Notes under the pieces: generated by a model
Told to the model about the DNA's origin: nothing
Seen by the model: only the letters and a program-made list of their open reading frames with translations
Databases searched by the model: none
Assembly: GCF_005938625.1 (NCBI RefSeq)
Contig: NZ_VCNJ01000044.1
Span: forward strand, 1 to 64,000
Direction: 5' to 3'
Length of the DNA stretch: 64,000 nt
Source of the DNA: Pseudomonas fluorescens
GTDB taxonomy: Bacteria; Pseudomonadota; Gammaproteobacteria; Pseudomonadales; Pseudomonadaceae
Part shown: in pieces, positions 16,956 to 24,730 of the stretch
Layout: every line of letters begins with the position of its first letter
Numbering within the stretch: position 1 is the first letter of the stretch
Position numbers and translations under genes: made by a program

Positions 16956-17504
16956 ATGGTCTTCGACTCCTTCGACATCAAATCGCTTATCCGCCCTGTG
17001 ATCGACTTCCCGAAACCGGGTGTGATCTTTCGCGACATCACCCCGCTGTTCCAGTCGCCAACGGCTTTGCGCCTGGTGATGGACAGCTTCGCCCACCGCT
17101 ACGTAGAAGCCGACTTCACCCACATCGGCGCGATGGATGCCCGAGGCTTCCTGATCGGTTCGGTGCTGGCTTACCAGTTGAACAAGCCGCTGGTGCTGTT
17201 CCGCAAACAAGGCAAACTGCCGGCGGACGTGCTGGCCGAAGGTTACGCGACCGAGTACGGCGAAGCGTTTCTGGAAGTGCACGCCGACAGCCTGTGCGAA
17301 GGCGATTCGGTGGTGATGTTCGATGATTTGATCGCCACGGGCGGCACGCTGATTGCCGCGGCCAACCTGATTCGCCGCATGGGCGCGCGGGTGCATGAAG
17401 CGGCAGCGATCATTGATCTGCCGGAGCTGAACGGGTCGCAGCGTCTTGAGGACATGGGTATTCCTACTTTCTGCCTGACGCAGTTTGCCCTGACTGATAA
17501 GTAA
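16956..17504 (+). CDS. apt: Adenine phosphoribosyltransferase
   Basis: A 182-residue cytosolic enzyme of purine salvage: adenine + PRPP to AMP + PPi. The PRPP-binding loop SVVMFDDLIATGGTLIAA is visible at about residues 120-138, and the N-terminal VIDFPKPGVIFRDITPL is the APT signature. ATG 16956 (MVFDSFD) follows AGGAC at a suitable distance; a longer frame from 16929 lacks an RBS. A palindromic repeat follows the stop. Confidence 0.95.
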   Translation: MVFDSFDIKSLIRPVIDFPKPGVIFRDITPLFQSPTALRLVMDSFAHRYVEADFTHIGAMDARGFLIGSVLAYQLNKPLVLFRKQGKLPADVLAEGYATEYGEAFLEVHADSLCEGDSVVMFDDLIATGGTLIAAANLIRRMGARVHEAAAIIDLPELNGSQRLEDMGIPTFCLTQFALTDK

Positions 17505-17522
17505 GCGGCGCCCTTCAGGCCG

Positions 17523-17592
17523 CCATCGCGAGCAGGCTCACTCCTACAATTTGGAATGCGTTCCACTGTAGGAGTGAGCCTGCTCGCGATGA
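17523..17592. repeat. REP pair, family C (CGCGAGCAGGCTCACTCCTAC), copy 1
   Basis: GCCATCGCGAGCAGGCTCAC... and ...GTGAGCCTGCTCGCGATGAGGC in inverted orientation between the convergent apt and acyl-CoA dehydrogenase genes. Its stem may also end both transcripts. Confidence 0.85.
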
Positions 17593-17614
17593 GGCCGGTC
17601 GCCTCACCAACGAA

Positions 17615-18763
17615 TCAAAGCCCCATCTGCTTGCTGATGATCTCGTTCATCACCTCCCGCGTCCCGCCGCCAATCGACAGGATGCGGTTATCCCGATACA
17701 ACCGCTCCACCAAGCTCTCGCGCATGTAACCAAGCCCGCCAAGAATCTGCACCGCCTCGGTGGTGATCCGGTCCGAGGTGTCCGTGGCAAAGTTCTTCGC
17801 CATCGAAATCTCCTTGATCACACTCTGCCCCGCCGCCATTTTCGCCGCTTGCCGATAGGTAAATTCCCGCGACACCTCCAGCGCCGTGGCCATCTCAGCC
17901 AACCGATGTTTGATCACCTGAAACTTGCCGATCGGCTTGCCAAACGCCTCACGCTCACGCGCCCATTTCAGGCTCTGCTCCAACGCCAGTTGCGCCGTCA
18001 TGTTGGCCATCAGCGCCAACGCCAGCCGTTCGCCCTGGAAGTTGCCCATGATGCAGGCGAAGCCCATGTTCTCGGCACCGATCAGGTTACCGACAGGCAC
18101 GCGGCAGTCGTCGAAGAACAACTCGGCGGTGTCCGACGCCCACCAGCCCATTTTTTTCAACTGGCGGCCAACGGTGAAGCCCGGGGTGCCCTTTTCGATC
18201 AGCAACAGGCTGATGCCGCCAAACCCCGGCGCACCGGTGCGCACCGCGACGGTGTAGAAATCGGCGCGCACGCCGCTGGTGATAAAGGTTTTGCTGCCGC
18301 TTACCCGGTAGAAGTCACCGTCACGCACGGCGCGGGTTTGCAGGTTGGCGACGTCGGAACCGCCACCGGGCTCGGTAACGGCCAAGGCGCTGATTTTCTC
18401 GCCGCTGAGCACTTGCGGCACGACGCGGTCACGCACGTCAGGGCGCGCCCATTTGACGATCGGCGGCAGGCCGATATCCAGCGAGCCCAGCCCAGCCACA
18501 AGCCCGCCAGAGCCGCAGCGCATCAGCTCTTCACTGGCGGCGACCTTGGCGAACAGATCGCCTTCATGGCTGCCACCCAGCGCTTCCGGGTAACCGATAC
18601 CGAGGATGCCCGCCGCGCCAGCCTTCAGGTACAGCTCGCGGGGGAAGCTTTCGGCTTCTTCCCACTGGTCGATGTCCGGCAGGATCTCCCGTTCGACGAA
18701 ACGTCTGACGCTGTCGCGAACCAATTGGTGGCTGGGGTCGAAGTATTCCTGAAAGGCAGGCAT
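17615..18763 (-). CDS. Acyl-CoA dehydrogenase (long-chain/isovaleryl-like catalytic arrangement)
   Basis: A 382-residue FAD enzyme of acyl-CoA alpha-beta oxidation. The FAD and substrate signatures ALAVTEPGGGSDVANLQT (about residues 126-143) and QILGGLGYMRE near the C terminus are clear. The position that carries the catalytic Glu in short- and medium-chain enzymes (the E of YEGT) is Gly here (SIGGGTREV). The Glu in NFQGERLAL (E245) matches the catalytic base of long-chain and isovaleryl enzymes. GGAG precedes the ATG. It is convergent with apt, and no acyl-CoA partner gene is adjacent, so the substrate is open. Confidence 0.92.
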   Translation of the reverse strand: MPAFQEYFDPSHQLVRDSVRRFVEREILPDIDQWEEAESFPRELYLKAGAAGILGIGYPEALGGSHEGDLFAKVAASEELMRCGSGGLVAGLGSLDIGLPPIVKWARPDVRDRVVPQVLSGEKISALAVTEPGGGSDVANLQTRAVRDGDFYRVSGSKTFITSGVRADFYTVAVRTGAPGFGGISLLLIEKGTPGFTVGRQLKKMGWWASDTAELFFDDCRVPVGNLIGAENMGFACIMGNFQGERLALALMANMTAQLALEQSLKWAREREAFGKPIGKFQVIKHRLAEMATALEVSREFTYRQAAKMAAGQSVIKEISMAKNFATDTSDRITTEAVQILGGLGYMRESLVERLYRDNRILSIGGGTREVMNEIISKQMGL

Positions 18764-18831
18764 GGGCGAGCTCCACGGAAAGGTTCGCCGAACTTAACCG
18801 AGCGCTTGCTTGGTTTACAAGATGCAGAAGT

Positions 18832-18914
18832 TCAAAAGATCGCAGCCTTCGGCAGCTCCTACATTGGAAATACGCGTTTCCCTGTAGGAGCTGCCGAAGG
18901 CTGCGATCTTTTGA
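18832..18914. repeat. REP pair, family B, copy 2
   Basis: TCAAAAGATCGCAGCCTTCGG... and ...CCGAAGGCTGCGATCTTTTGA inverted around a short spacer, 6 nt downstream of the recR stop. Confidence 0.9.
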
Positions 18915-18920
18915 TTTTTA

Positions 18921-19523
18921 TCAGAGAGAAATCGGTTTACGCCCGGCAAACGAATGCGCCAGCGTGCCGCCATCGACCAGCTCCAGCTCGCCACCCAGCG
19001 GCACGCCGTGGGCAATCCGCGAAGCGATCAGGCCTTTGTTGCTCAGCAGTTGCGCGATGTAATGCGCCGTCGCTTCACCTTCCACAGTCGGGTTGGTTGC
19101 GAGAATGACTTCGGTAAACGTCCCCGCTTCTTCGATCCGCGTCATCAACTGCGGAATGCCGATCGCCTCAGGGCCCAGGCCATCGAGCGGCGACAAATGC
19201 CCTTTGAGCACAAAATAGCGCCCACGAAAGCCGGTCTGCTCGACCGCATAGACATCCATCGGCCCTTCCACCACACACAACAACGTGTCGTCGCGGCGGG
19301 TGTCGGCGCATTGCGGGCACAGATCGTCTTCGGTCAGCGTGCGGCACTGACGGCAGTGACCGACCCCTTCCATGGCTTGGCTCAGGGCCTGGGCCAGACG
19401 CAAACCGCCACTGCGGTCACGCTCGAGCAACTGCAACGCCATGCGCTGGGCGGTTTTCTGACCCACGCCCGGCAAGGTGCGCAAGGCGTCGATCAGTTGG
19501 CGAATCAAAGGGCTGAAGCTCAT
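18921..19523 (-). CDS. recR: Recombination protein RecR
   Basis: A 200-residue DNA-clamp protein of the RecFOR pathway that loads RecA on gapped DNA. An N-terminal helix-hairpin-helix (LPGVGQKTAQRMAL), a C4 zinc finger (C57, C60, C69, C72) and a Toprim domain (VVEGPMDVYAVE; later GHLSPLDGLGPE) occur in the usual order. The start at 19523 (MSFSPLIRQL) gives the family length; the frame is open six codons further. In P. aeruginosa, as I recall, recR is next to ybaB-dnaX. Here an oxidoreductase gene and a repeat lie between them. Confidence 0.96.
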   Translation of the reverse strand: MSFSPLIRQLIDALRTLPGVGQKTAQRMALQLLERDRSGGLRLAQALSQAMEGVGHCRQCRTLTEDDLCPQCADTRRDDTLLCVVEGPMDVYAVEQTGFRGRYFVLKGHLSPLDGLGPEAIGIPQLMTRIEEAGTFTEVILATNPTVEGEATAHYIAQLLSNKGLIASRIAHGVPLGGELELVDGGTLAHSFAGRKPISL

Positions 19524-19589
19524 GGGTAAAAAGTCCGACAAAACAACGAGACGCGGTTTATACCCGCGCCTCCGGCCAGCGTCAAATAC

Positions 19590-20624
19590 TCAGTCCTGGG
19601 CGACCTTCACCACCAGTTTGCCGAAGTTGCGTCCCTCCAACAGACCGATAAACGCCTCGGGTGCCTGCTCCAGGCCATCGACCACGTCCTCGCGGAACTT
19701 GACCTTGCCGTCGCGTACCCACGGCACCATGTGGCTGATGAATTCCGGCTGGCGATCGCCGTAGTCGTCGAACACGATGAAGCCTTGAATCCGCACGCGT
19801 TTGGTCAGCAGTGTGCGTTGCAGCATCGGCAGACGATCCGGGCCTTGCGGCGCTTCGGAGGCGTTGTAACCGGCGATCAGACCGCACAACGGAATGCGCG
19901 CCTTGGGATTGAGCAGCGGCACCACCGCATCGAACACATGACCACCGACGTTCTCGTAATAGATGTCGATGCCATCGGGGCAGGCCTTGGCCAATTGCTC
20001 AGCAAAATCGGGCGCCTTGTGATCGATGCAGGCATCGAAACCCAGCTCTTCGACCACGTACTTGCATTTGTCGGCACCGCCGGCCACACCGACGGCGCGC
20101 AGGCCTTTGATCTTCGCCACTTGGCCGACCACCGAGCCGACCGCGCCGGAAGCCGCAGCGACAACGAGGGTTTCACCTTCTTTCGGCTGACCGATGTCCA
20201 TCAGGCCCATGTAGGCGGTCATGCCCGGCATGCCCAACACACCCAGGGCCATCGAAGGGCTCGGCAGCCCGGACGGGATCGGAATGATGTTGCGCCCGTC
20301 GCTGATGCTGTGGCTCTGCCAACCGGTGGCGCCGACCACCAGATCGCCTTTATGAAACTTCGGATGACGTGAGTCCTCGACACGGCTGACAGCGCCACCG
20401 GTCATCACTTCACCGATTTGCACCGGCGCGGCGTAGGACGGCGCGTCGCTCATGCGCCCGCGCATGTAGGGGTCGAGGGACAGGTACAGGGTTTTCAGCA
20501 GCACCTCGCCGTCCGCAAGATCCGGCAGCGCTTCGCGTTCGAGGCGGAAGTTTTCCGGGGTCGGCGCACCGACCGGGCGTGAGGCGAGGACGAACCGTTG
20601 ATTGAGGGTCAGAGGGTCGGACAT
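19590..20624 (-). CDS. NADP-dependent zinc-free medium-chain reductase (leukotriene B4 dehydrogenase/CurA-like)
   Basis: A 344-residue MDR-family reductase, probably reducing enals, enones or quinones with NADPH. The cofactor signature AASGAVGSVVGQVAK lies in mid-protein, followed by GVAGGADKCKYVVEELG and YYENVGGHVFDAV, both typical of the alkenal/CurA branch. The zinc ligands of alcohol dehydrogenases are absent. It sits between recR and the ybaB-dnaX pair, separated from the latter by a family A repeat and a terminator, so it has its own transcription unit. Confidence 0.9.
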   Translation of the reverse strand: MSDPLTLNQRFVLASRPVGAPTPENFRLEREALPDLADGEVLLKTLYLSLDPYMRGRMSDAPSYAAPVQIGEVMTGGAVSRVEDSRHPKFHKGDLVVGATGWQSHSISDGRNIIPIPSGLPSPSMALGVLGMPGMTAYMGLMDIGQPKEGETLVVAAASGAVGSVVGQVAKIKGLRAVGVAGGADKCKYVVEELGFDACIDHKAPDFAEQLAKACPDGIDIYYENVGGHVFDAVVPLLNPKARIPLCGLIAGYNASEAPQGPDRLPMLQRTLLTKRVRIQGFIVFDDYGDRQPEFISHMVPWVRDGKVKFREDVVDGLEQAPEAFIGLLEGRNFGKLVVKVAQD

Positions 20625-20718
20625 GTCAGCGTCTCCTGTGAATAGTGAATTCAGCGGGTATAGGGAGCAGACCGTTGAGGCTTTTGCGCGTTCGATGTTT
20701 ATTCAGTTGGCCGGGATT

Positions 20719-20831
20719 GATCGTTCCCATGCTCCGCGTGGGAATGCCGCAACGGACGCTCCGCGTTCGGCTCTGTACTTGGGACGCGGAGCGTCCCGGG
20801 CTGCATTCCCACGCAGAGCGTGGGAACGATC
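20719..20831. repeat. Large palindromic repeat, family A, copy 2
   Basis: GATCGTTCCCATGCTCCGCG... to ...CGCAGAGCGTGGGAACGATC, with inner arms GGACGCTCCGCG / CGCGGAGCGTCC. It lies upstream of the oxidoreductase gene. Confidence 0.9.
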
Positions 20832-20842
20832 AGTCAGAAACA

Positions 20843-20871
20843 AAAATGCCAGGCGCAATGCCTGGCATTTT
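20843..20871. terminator. Bidirectional terminator after ybaB
   Basis: AAAATGCCAGGC - GCAAT - GCCTGGCATTTT, a 12-bp perfect stem with A and T tracts, 30 nt past the ybaB stop on the minus strand. Confidence 0.9.
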
Positions 20872-20900
20872 GTGTAGCTCATCTGCCGCCGATTGGCGAA

Positions 20901-21239
20901 TCAGAATGGCAGCTTCATACCGGCTGGCAGGTTCATGCCGGCGGTCATGTTGCCCATTTTATCCTGGCTGTTTTTTTCGATCTGACGCACGGCATCATTG
21001 ACGGCAGCAGCGACGATGTCTTCCAGCGTCTCTTTGTCAGCGTCGTCCAGGCCCGGAATCAGGCTAGGGTCGATCATTACCTTTTTCACATCATGACGCC
21101 CGGTCATGACGACGCTGACCAATTTGCCACCGGCCACACCAGTGACTTCGGCGTTGGCCAATTCTTCCTGCATCTTGGCCATTTTCTCCTGCATCTGCTG
21201 CGCCTGCTTCATCAGGCCGGCCATGCCACCTTTCATCAT
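20901..21239 (-). CDS. ybaB: YbaB/EbfC family nucleoid-associated protein
   Basis: A 112-residue dimeric DNA-binding protein. The N terminus MMKGGMAGLMKQAQQMQEKM and the core VTGVAGGKLVSVVMTG are the family signature, and the C terminus is Met/Gly-rich. The start at 21239 has GAGGTG upstream; a GTG three codons earlier is part of that Shine-Dalgarno region. It is cotranscribed with the upstream dnaX, as in most bacteria, with a hairpin in between. Confidence 0.95.
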   Translation of the reverse strand: MMKGGMAGLMKQAQQMQEKMAKMQEELANAEVTGVAGGKLVSVVMTGRHDVKKVMIDPSLIPGLDDADKETLEDIVAAAVNDAVRQIEKNSQDKMGNMTAGMNLPAGMKLPF

Positions 21240-21274
21240 GGGAATCACCTCAAAAGTACTTGGATCAAAACAGC

Positions 21275-21295
21275 GCCCGGCCAGCGCGGCCGGGC
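21275..21295. other. GC-rich intercistronic hairpin between dnaX and ybaB
   Basis: GCCCGGCC - AGCGC - GGCCGGGC, a perfect 8-bp stem without a T-run. It could limit or process the dnaX-ybaB transcript. Confidence 0.5.
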
Positions 21296-21306
21296 ACCTT
21301 CAGTTA

Positions 21307-23403
21307 TTAGCCTTGGGCGACCAAGGCATCGACAGGTTCAATAGTATCGTGCCGCACCACCGCGCCGAACTGCTGAACCATCTGCTGGATGAACGGATCA
21401 CCGTGGATCGATTCCTCCGCCTCGCGCTGACGGTTGGCGCGGCGACGGGATGCGGCCTGGGCCGGGGTTTCCTGCTCGGGTTTGATCAGTTCGATGGTCA
21501 GGCTCAGCGTGCGACCGTGGAACTGGTTCAACGCGTCGTTCAGACGCCGCTGCTGCGTGGCGTTGAACAGTGCACTGTGCGCCGGGTCGAGGTGCATCAG
21601 CCAATGGTCGCCATCTACCGCGATCAATGTGCAGTTGGCGGCGATGCTGCCGGTCATGCCGGAAATCGGCAGTTTCGGGAACAGCTCCAGCCATTGCAAC
21701 GCCAGACCGGTGGCCGGCGCGGCAGCAGGCTCTGGCTCGGGTTCCGGGGCCGGCTCGGCGGCGTGCTCACTGGCCAGTTCGTCGAGATAGCTGTAGGCCG
21801 AATCCATGTCCGGCTCGATGTAATCTTCGTCCAGCGGCGGCTCATCGTCCATGTCCATGCCCGGGGTAGCGGCATCGACGTCGGCGACCGACGGCTCGGG
21901 AATCGGCGCGGCGGCCCACTCAGGAGCCTCCGGAACGACGCTGTCCGGAGTCGGCAGCGGCATCGGCGGCAACTCGGGTTGCTCGGCGGTGGTTTCCAGT
22001 ACCGGCTCGACGGCGGGTTGCTGTGCAGGTTCGGGCTCGGCCTCGGGTTCCACCGGGTCATTCCACGGCAGGTCGACGACTTCTTCAGCGACGACAGGCG
22101 CTGGCTCAGGTTCTGGCGCGGCAACAGGAGCAACCGGCGCCGGCTCGGGAGCCGGTGCTGGTGCTGGTGCTGCCACGGGTGCCGGAGCTGGAGCCGGCGC
22201 AACAGCCGCAGCCACTACCGGCGCAGGCTTAGGCCCGGCAGCCACGGAGTTTGCGGAATCAACTGTGGCCTGGCTGATCCCCACTGGCTTTAGCGGTTGC
22301 CTCGGGGCGTCCGCGGTATCGGCGGGTCTGAAGGCGAGCATCCGCAGCAAGACCATTTCAAAACCACCGCGTGGATCCGGCGCCAGCGGCAAATCGCGGC
22401 GGCCGATCAGGCCCATCTGGTAATAGAACTGCACATCTTCGGCCGGCAAGGCCTGCGCCAATGCCAGCACGCGATCGCGGTCGCCATGGCCGTTGTCGAC
22501 GCCTTCTGGCAGCGCCTGAGCGATGGCCACGCGGTGCAATACGTTAAGAATTTCCGAGAGCACGCCGTTCCAGTCCGGGCCTTGCTCAGCCAAGTGACGA
22601 ACAGCTTCGAGCAACGACTTGGCGTCGCCTTCGATCAACGAATGCAGGACGTCATAGACCTGACCGTGATCGAGCGTCCCGAGCATCGCCCGCACGTCGG
22701 TAGCGAGCACCTTGCCTTCACCGAAGGCGATGGCCTGATCGGTCAGGCTCATGGCGTCACGCATCGAACCGTCAGCGGCGCGGCCGAGCAGCCACAGTGC
22801 ATCGTCTTCGAACGGTACGTTTTCGGCGGTCAGTACGTGGGTCAAATGCTCGACCACGCGCTCCGGCGTCATGTTCTTCAGCGAGAACTGCAGGCAGCGC
22901 GACAAAATCGTTGCCGGAAGTTTCTGCGGGTCGGTGGTCGCGAGGATGAACTTGACGTACGGCGGCGGCTCTTCGAGGGTTTTCAGCAGCGCATTGAAGG
23001 AATGGCTGGAAAGCATGTGCACTTCGTCGATCAGGTAGACCTTGAAGCGCCCACGGCTCGGCGCGTACTGCACGTTGTCGAGCAGTTCACGGGTGTCTTC
23101 GACCTTGGTGCGGCTCGCGGCGTCGATCTCGATCAGATCGACGAAACGGCCCTCGTCGATTTCACGGCACACCGAGCACTCGCCGCACGGGCTGGAAGTG
23201 ATACCTGTCTCACAGTTCAGGCATTTGGCAATGATCCGCGCAATCGTGGTTTTACCCACCCCGCGCGTACCGGTAAACAGGTACGCGTGGTGCAGCCGCT
23301 GGCTGTCCAAGGCATTGATCAGAGCCTTGAGCACATGGGTCTGGCCGACCATTTCGCGGAACGAGCGCGGACGCCATTTACGTGCAAGAACCTGATAACT
23401 CAT
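21307..23403 (-). CDS. dnaX: DNA polymerase III subunits gamma and tau
   Basis: A 698-residue clamp-loader ATPase. Walker A is in GTRGVGKTTIARII (about residue 45) and the zinc module is CLNCETGITSSPCGECSVC. The DExx box LIDEVHML, sensor SRCLQF and lid domains follow. After about residue 360 comes an Ala/Pro/Glu-rich linker (APAPAPVAAPAPAPAP and similar), then a C-terminal tau domain. The start MSYQVLARKWRP is canonical. I see no A_AAA_AAG slippery site at the usual place in the GC-rich linker. ybaB follows after 67 nt, as part of the same transcript. Confidence 0.96.
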   Translation of the reverse strand: MSYQVLARKWRPRSFREMVGQTHVLKALINALDSQRLHHAYLFTGTRGVGKTTIARIIAKCLNCETGITSSPCGECSVCREIDEGRFVDLIEIDAASRTKVEDTRELLDNVQYAPSRGRFKVYLIDEVHMLSSHSFNALLKTLEEPPPYVKFILATTDPQKLPATILSRCLQFSLKNMTPERVVEHLTHVLTAENVPFEDDALWLLGRAADGSMRDAMSLTDQAIAFGEGKVLATDVRAMLGTLDHGQVYDVLHSLIEGDAKSLLEAVRHLAEQGPDWNGVLSEILNVLHRVAIAQALPEGVDNGHGDRDRVLALAQALPAEDVQFYYQMGLIGRRDLPLAPDPRGGFEMVLLRMLAFRPADTADAPRQPLKPVGISQATVDSANSVAAGPKPAPVVAAAVAPAPAPAPVAAPAPAPAPEPAPVAPVAAPEPEPAPVVAEEVVDLPWNDPVEPEAEPEPAQQPAVEPVLETTAEQPELPPMPLPTPDSVVPEAPEWAAAPIPEPSVADVDAATPGMDMDDEPPLDEDYIEPDMDSAYSYLDELASEHAAEPAPEPEPEPAAAPATGLALQWLELFPKLPISGMTGSIAANCTLIAVDGDHWLMHLDPAHSALFNATQQRRLNDALNQFHGRTLSLTIELIKPEQETPAQAASRRRANRQREAEESIHGDPFIQQMVQQFGAVVRHDTIEPVDALVAQG

Positions 23404-23548
23404 CGAAAACCGTCGCAACGAAGGAAGCTGAAGCGGCTAATGCTAGCGGAGCAAGGGCAAAATTGCATCCGGTGTCCTCGTCTAATATGGCTAAGCTGCA
23501 TCAGCAGAGGCTTTTATCGGCTCGGGATCGGGAATTACCGGAGCGTTT

Positions 23549-24298
23549 ATGCGTTGGGCCTTGGGGGCGTTGCTGGGAATCAGCCTGAATGTGACGGCAG
23601 CGCAAGCCCCGTTGCGCTTCGCCATGCCCGACAGCTGGGCGATGCCGATGGTGCAATACGAACGCGGCCGACCGACCCAAGGCATTCTCTACGATCTGAT
23701 GCTCAGCCTGGCCACGCAGGTCGGCGTACCGGCCGAGTTTCACGTCCTGCCCCGCGCCCGCGTGCAGACGTCTATGGAGCACGGCGAGATTGATGTGCGC
23801 TGCTATGCCGCACAGTCTTGGCTGCCGAATCAGTCGGGGGATTACATCTGGAGTCTTCCGCTCTTCTTCCAGCGCGATCTATTGATCAGCCGCAAGGATC
23901 AACCTGCCAGCGCCGACCCCGCGCACCTGCCCCGCCAGTCCATCGGTACCGTTCTGGGCTACACCTACCCTACCCTGCAACCGTTGTTTGATGCTGATCG
24001 ACTGCAACGTGAAGATGCGCGCAATCAGGAGCAGGTGTTGGAGAAACTGCTGGCCGGGCGTTATCGCTATGCAGTGAGCAATCAGTGGACGCTGGACTGG
24101 TTTAACCAGCGCCTGATGCCTGAGCAGCAGTTGCAAGGTGTCGCGGTGTTGCAGGAGCAGAAGGTCGGCTGCTATGTGCGGAACGATCCGAAAGTACCGG
24201 TGCAGCGGATTTTGCGCACGTTGTTGCGGATGAAAATGTCGGGGGAGATTGATGAGATTATCCGGTTGTATACCGGGTCCTCTGAAGCCACCCCATAA
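23549..24298 (+). CDS. Periplasmic solute-binding protein-like protein (SBP_bac_3 fold)
   Basis: A 249-residue protein with a clear Sec signal peptide (MRWALGALLGISLNVTAAQA), then FAMPDSWAMPMVQYERGRPTQG, typical of orphan polar-amino-acid-binding-like proteins of Pseudomonas. GIL-Y-DLMLSLATQVGVPAEF fits the family pattern. There is no permease or ATPase nearby, so it may sense rather than transport, or act with a distant system. It is divergent from dnaX. A family C repeat follows directly. Confidence 0.8.
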   Translation: MRWALGALLGISLNVTAAQAPLRFAMPDSWAMPMVQYERGRPTQGILYDLMLSLATQVGVPAEFHVLPRARVQTSMEHGEIDVRCYAAQSWLPNQSGDYIWSLPLFFQRDLLISRKDQPASADPAHLPRQSIGTVLGYTYPTLQPLFDADRLQREDARNQEQVLEKLLAGRYRYAVSNQWTLDWFNQRLMPEQQLQGVAVLQEQKVGCYVRNDPKVPVQRILRTLLRMKMSGEIDEIIRLYTGSSEATP

Positions 24299-24299
24299 C

Positions 24300-24395
24300 C
24301 CCTGTTGGAGCGAGCCTGCTCGCGATGGCGTCCTGTCCCCAAAAATGAGCTGACTGACACACCGCCATCGCGAGCAGGCGAAGGCCTACAGGGGA
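24300..24395. repeat. REP pair, family C, copy 2
   Basis: TGTTGGAGCGAGCCTGCTCGCGATGGCG... and ...CGCCATCGCGAGCAGGCGAAGGCCTACAG, inverted, just after the solute-binding gene. Confidence 0.8.
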
Positions 24396-24424
24396 TTTGT
24401 GTCGATTTGGCAAATCGCAGACAC

Positions 24425-24457
24425 AAAAAAACCGCAGTGGGCGAAACCCATGCAGTT
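24425..24457 (-). terminator. Terminator of the 4.5S RNA gene
   Basis: Read on the minus strand: AACTGCATGGG - TTTCG - CCCACTGCGGTT followed by seven T, an imperfect stem placed about 30 nt after the SRP RNA end. Confidence 0.8.
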
Positions 24458-24488
24458 CTGGTTGAAGCGTTCGATTGTTCGTTAAGGT

Positions 24489-24598
24489 GGTAACCCCACC
24501 AGCCACACCCCGGCACACAATGTTCCCGCTGTGGCTGCTGCCTTCCGGCTCTGACCAGGTTCACGGGTAATCGTTGCGGGGGGACCGATGGGGTCACC
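24489..24598 (-). ncRNA. ffs: 4.5S signal recognition particle RNA
   Basis: On the minus strand the transcript contains the SRP core GGTCAGAGCCGGAAGGCAGC, matching the E. coli 4.5S consensus GGTCAGGTCCGGAAGGAAGC, including the tetraloop region that binds Ffh. The 5' end GGTGACCCCA pairs with the 3' TGGGGTTACC, closing a long hairpin of about 110 nt. A promoter lies upstream and a terminator downstream. The exact mature ends are inferred from pairing. Confidence 0.93.
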
Positions 24599-24630
24599 AT
24601 AACGACGCTTGCCTGTCGGCGAGCCGCGCC

Positions 24631-24658
24631 ATTGTACCTATCTGAGATGAAGTTACAA
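24631..24658 (-). promoter_or_regulatory. Promoter of the 4.5S RNA gene
   Basis: On the minus strand TTGTAA (24658-24653) and TACAAT (24636-24631) are separated by 16 nt. Transcription would start near 24624, giving a precursor with about 26 extra 5' nt to be trimmed. Confidence 0.65.
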
Positions 24659-24700
24659 CCGTTGGTTGCAGATTAAAAATATGAACGGGCTCAAGGACAT

Positions 24701-24730
24701 AAAGATCGCAGCCTTCGGCAGCTCCTACAG
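24701..24730. repeat. Single REP unit, family B, copy 3
   Basis: AAAGATCGCAGCCTTCGGCAGCTCCTACAG, unpaired. Its CTA (24725-24727) is the stop codon TAG of the minus-strand metallopeptidase gene. Confidence 0.85.

Noticed and set aside
21960..22320. Programmed frameshift making a short gamma form of DnaX
   Set aside because: No A_AAA_AAG-type slippery heptamer is visible in the GC-rich linker; the Ala/Pro repeats are explained as a flexible linker.
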